Source of the DNA: Desulfurococcales archaeon
GTDB taxonomy: Archaea > Thermoproteota > Thermoprotei_A > Sulfolobales > Desulfurococcaceae
Length of the DNA stretch: 7,285 bases
Direction: 5' to 3'
Assembly: GCA_027083045.1 (NCBI GenBank)
Contig: JALWQP010000132.1
Location: 6,512-13,796, forward strand
The stretch's first letter is position 1; every line of letters starts with the position of its first letter. The position numbers were made by a program, and so were the translations under genes. The notes below the pieces were generated by a model. The model was not told where the DNA came from, did not search any database, and worked only from the letters and a program-made list of their open reading frames with translations. Positions 5,884-7,285 of the stretch are shown piece after piece.

Positions 5884-5948
5884 TTTTTACAATATAAATA
5901 AATTCGTTCTAAAACCATAATAACAAGCAAAGATACTAAGATATTTTT
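5884..5948 (+). terminator. Possible T-run terminators after rps15
   Basis: Two runs of five T (5884-5888 and 5944-5948) follow the rps15 stop. Archaeal termination often uses T-rich stretches without a hairpin, so these could release the rps15 transcript. The runs are short, and I see no supporting stem. Confidence 0.25.
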
Positions 5949-5970
5949 GCAAGCCAATAATGGAATTAGC

Positions 5971-5987
5971 AATATAATATATAAATA
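5971..5987 (+). promoter_or_regulatory. Probable TATA box of the Cdc45-like gene
   Basis: AATATAATATATAAATA, the best TATA-like stretch in the 135-base gap after rps15. Its centre lies about 24 bases before the TTG at 6003, a spacing that would make the transcript leaderless or nearly so. A weak AGGG at 5990-5993 could be a Shine-Dalgarno site, but only if transcription starts further upstream. Confidence 0.5.
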
Positions 5988-6002
5988 CAAGGGTCGTATC
6001 TC

Positions 6003-7139
6003 TTGGAGAAGAGTATACCCGTACTTATCAATACTGCCCGTGAATATGGTTTCTTGAGAATAGTACCACTCACTGATATTGATTCATTGATTGCTGCAAG
6101 TATTCTGGCAAGAAATCTCGGTGAACACGACATACATACTGTAATAAACCTTGATGTAAAAACATGTCTAGAGACCGATGAACCGACAATACTTCTCAAT
6201 ATTCCTAGGCCATCACAGGCGAAAAAGTGGTGCCAAGAACTCGTATGGGATAAACAGGATAGCAGTCTATCCTCATACATTGTTACAGGCCTTGAAAACT
6301 ATTGGATAGTATCAGATTACGACAAGATCTTGGCTATCCTAGCAGGGATTTACAGGGAGAGAGATCTAGGCAAAGAAGGTTTCCAGGGGACTGAAAAGAA
6401 GTTTCTACAGGAACTTATTGACAACGATAAAGCCGAGATAGACTTTGGTTTCAGATTCTGGGGCTGGAGGAAAAGAAGTTTGGTTGAAATGATTACTCGT
6501 ACACTAATACCATTCCTTCCAGGCCTAACTGGCGAGCGCGATCAAGTACTGGCCTTTCTAAAGAAATTATTCAACACAGAAAACGTCGAATCATTGAATT
6601 CATCTTCAATATTCCTCGAAGAGGAGCCAGAGAGGGCCAAGAAATTCGCAGCAGCTCTTTATGAAGCATTAGAAATAGATGAAAATACGCGGAAAACCAT
6701 CCTATTGAAACTCATAGGATTCACATACTACTTCTATATAGGAGATACTCGGCTTGAAAGTTTTGAAACGCTTGGTTCTTTGATAATCTACGAATCGCTA
6801 GAGCAAGGATCTGTGAACTTATTATCCAATTTATCACTTGATCCTAATATCCTATACAGCATTATCTCGCTCTACGATTATTATATAGACATGCTTGCAA
6901 ATGAAATTTCACATGGAATAAGATTATGGTTAAGTGGCAGAAGCATAGATACCGATCGCATTGAGAGACCCGATATATATGTAGACATATTAAGGAGCCT
7001 AGGATTGCTAAATCAGAAGCCGGTAAGTATAATCAGTAATGGACGCAATATTACTGTTCTAAGAGAACTACTTCGTGTCGGAAAAGATATTGAGTATACA
7101 TTATCTACCTGTGATGAACTACAATTGTGTGAAATATGA
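6003..7139 (+). CDS. Degenerate DHH-family (RecJ/Cdc45-like) protein, probable CMG helicase component
   Basis: A 378-residue protein between rps15 and pcc1, where archaea commonly carry a DHH/RecJ-like gene. Residues 20-35 (VPLTDIDSLIAASILA) look like DHH motif I (HxDxDG followed by a helix), but the histidine is L23 and the glycine is S28; only D25 and D27 remain. The segment expected to be motif II, TILLNIPRP (62-70), has N66 where an aspartate is normal. No DHH triplet is visible; VSDYDKILAILAGIYRERDLG may be the matching region. The rest is helical with no motif I recognise. By family knowledge, crenarchaeal members (Sulfolobus RecJdbh/Cdc45) have lost nuclease residues and bind GINS and MCM in the replicative helicase; assigning that role here is inference. 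Start TTG 6003 suits the TATA box; TTG at 6054 is a weaker alternative. Similarity is judged by eye, so the family call is moderate. Confidence 0.7.
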   Translation: MEKSIPVLINTAREYGFLRIVPLTDIDSLIAASILARNLGEHDIHTVINLDVKTCLETDEPTILLNIPRPSQAKKWCQELVWDKQDSSLSSYIVTGLENYWIVSDYDKILAILAGIYRERDLGKEGFQGTEKKFLQELIDNDKAEIDFGFRFWGWRKRSLVEMITRTLIPFLPGLTGERDQVLAFLKKLFNTENVESLNSSSIFLEEEPERAKKFAAALYEALEIDENTRKTILLKLIGFTYYFYIGDTRLESFETLGSLIIYESLEQGSVNLLSNLSLDPNILYSIISLYDYYIDMLANEISHGIRLWLSGRSIDTDRIERPDIYVDILRSLGLLNQKPVSIISNGRNITVLRELLRVGKDIEYTLSTCDELQLCEI

Positions 7140-7142
7140 GGT
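7138..7142 (+). promoter_or_regulatory. Shine-Dalgarno site of pcc1
   Basis: GAGGT overlaps the stop of the Cdc45-like gene and lies nine bases before the TTG at 7152. With TGA at 7143 closing the frame, it fixes TTG as the pcc1 start. Confidence 0.6.
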
Positions 7143-7151
7143 TGAGTATGT

Positions 7152-7285
7152 TTGTTCGAAGCATATTTCAGAATAAGAGTTGAAGATGAGAGAAAAATCC
7201 GTGCTGTATGGAAAGCATTACATCCGGACAACATGGTAACACCGGGTTTCATGGAGATCAATGAAGAGCTGTCTGTGATACACAT
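7152..7285 (+). CDS. pcc1: KEOPS subunit Pcc1 (partial, 3' end outside window)
   Basis: The first 44 codons of a gene cut by the window edge. The product starts MFEAYFRIRVEDERKIRAVWKALHPDN and continues TPGFMEINEELSVIH. This is the layout of Pcc1: a first beta strand, a helix with the xxAVWKALxPDN turn, then a second strand. Full-length archaeal Pcc1 is about 80-90 residues, so roughly half is seen. Pcc1 forms the dimer that contacts Kae1 in KEOPS and helps to bind tRNA. The start is TTG at 7152, the only start codon after the TGA at 7143, with GAGGT nine bases upstream. It begins 12 bases after the Cdc45-like stop, so the two are probably cotranscribed. The call rests on a short fragment plus context: kae1 and bud32 lie in the same window, and the rps15-DHH-Pcc1 order is known in archaea. 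Confidence 0.75.
   Translation, partial: MFEAYFRIRVEDERKIRAVWKALHPDNMVTPGFMEINEELSVIH

Noticed and set aside
5868..6002. Small RNA or tRNA gene in the 135-base gap after rps15
   Set aside because: No cloverleaf, GC-rich stem or box motif is seen; the gap is AT-rich and explained by T runs and a promoter.
5966..6280. 104-codon open stretch on the - strand opposite the Cdc45-like gene
   Set aside because: The residue makeup looks like a shadow frame, and the + strand gene has a TATA box and a conserved position.
7013..7285. 90-codon open stretch on the - strand at the right edge
   Set aside because: It covers the end of the Cdc45-like gene and the start of pcc1, both supported on the + strand.

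Overview
The window reads as a compact, single-strand stretch of a thermophilic archaeal genome, most likely Thermoproteota (Crenarchaeota) and plausibly Desulfurococcales-like. The grounds are the gene set (aIF2 gamma, Rpo7, Spt4, S24e, S27ae, Kae1, Bud32, S15), the AT-rich composition (about 40% GC by eye), abundant TTG starts, AGA/ATA-rich codon use, and a GTP-dependent dephospho-CoA kinase that bacteria lack. All 13 genes run on the + strand; I see no mobile element, CRISPR array, tRNA or rRNA. The genus cannot be fixed from the sequence alone.

Layout. (1) Positions 2-1065 hold the 3' half of the aIF2 gamma gene, overlapped by an Fcf1-type PIN-domain nuclease gene. (2) Positions 1155-2982 are a tightly packed information-processing operon: Rpo7, Spt4, a GTP-dependent dephospho-CoA kinase, S24e and the 56-residue zinc-ribbon protein S27ae. 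(3) After a 95-base gap with two competing inverted repeats come kae1, bud32 and an XTP/dITP pyrophosphatase, joined by 16- and 17-base overlaps. (4) Positions 5403-7285 hold rps15, then a 378-residue protein that looks like a catalytically degenerate DHH/RecJ (Cdc45-like) protein, then the start of Pcc1, which runs off the window.

How it works together. Three KEOPS subunits (Kae1, Bud32, Pcc1), which make the t6A modification of tRNA, lie within about 4 kb, interleaved with ribosomal proteins, initiation factor, RNA polymerase and elongation-factor genes. A likely replication-helicase (CMG) component sits between S15 and Pcc1, in line with the known coupling of replication and translation genes in archaea. 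I found no clearly novel system. The points most worth a second look are the loss of DHH catalytic residues in the Cdc45-like protein, the non-canonical nucleotide-binding segment of Kae1, the pyrophosphatase coupled to KEOPS genes, and the start-codon use (7 TTG, 3 GTG, 2 ATG among the 12 visible starts).
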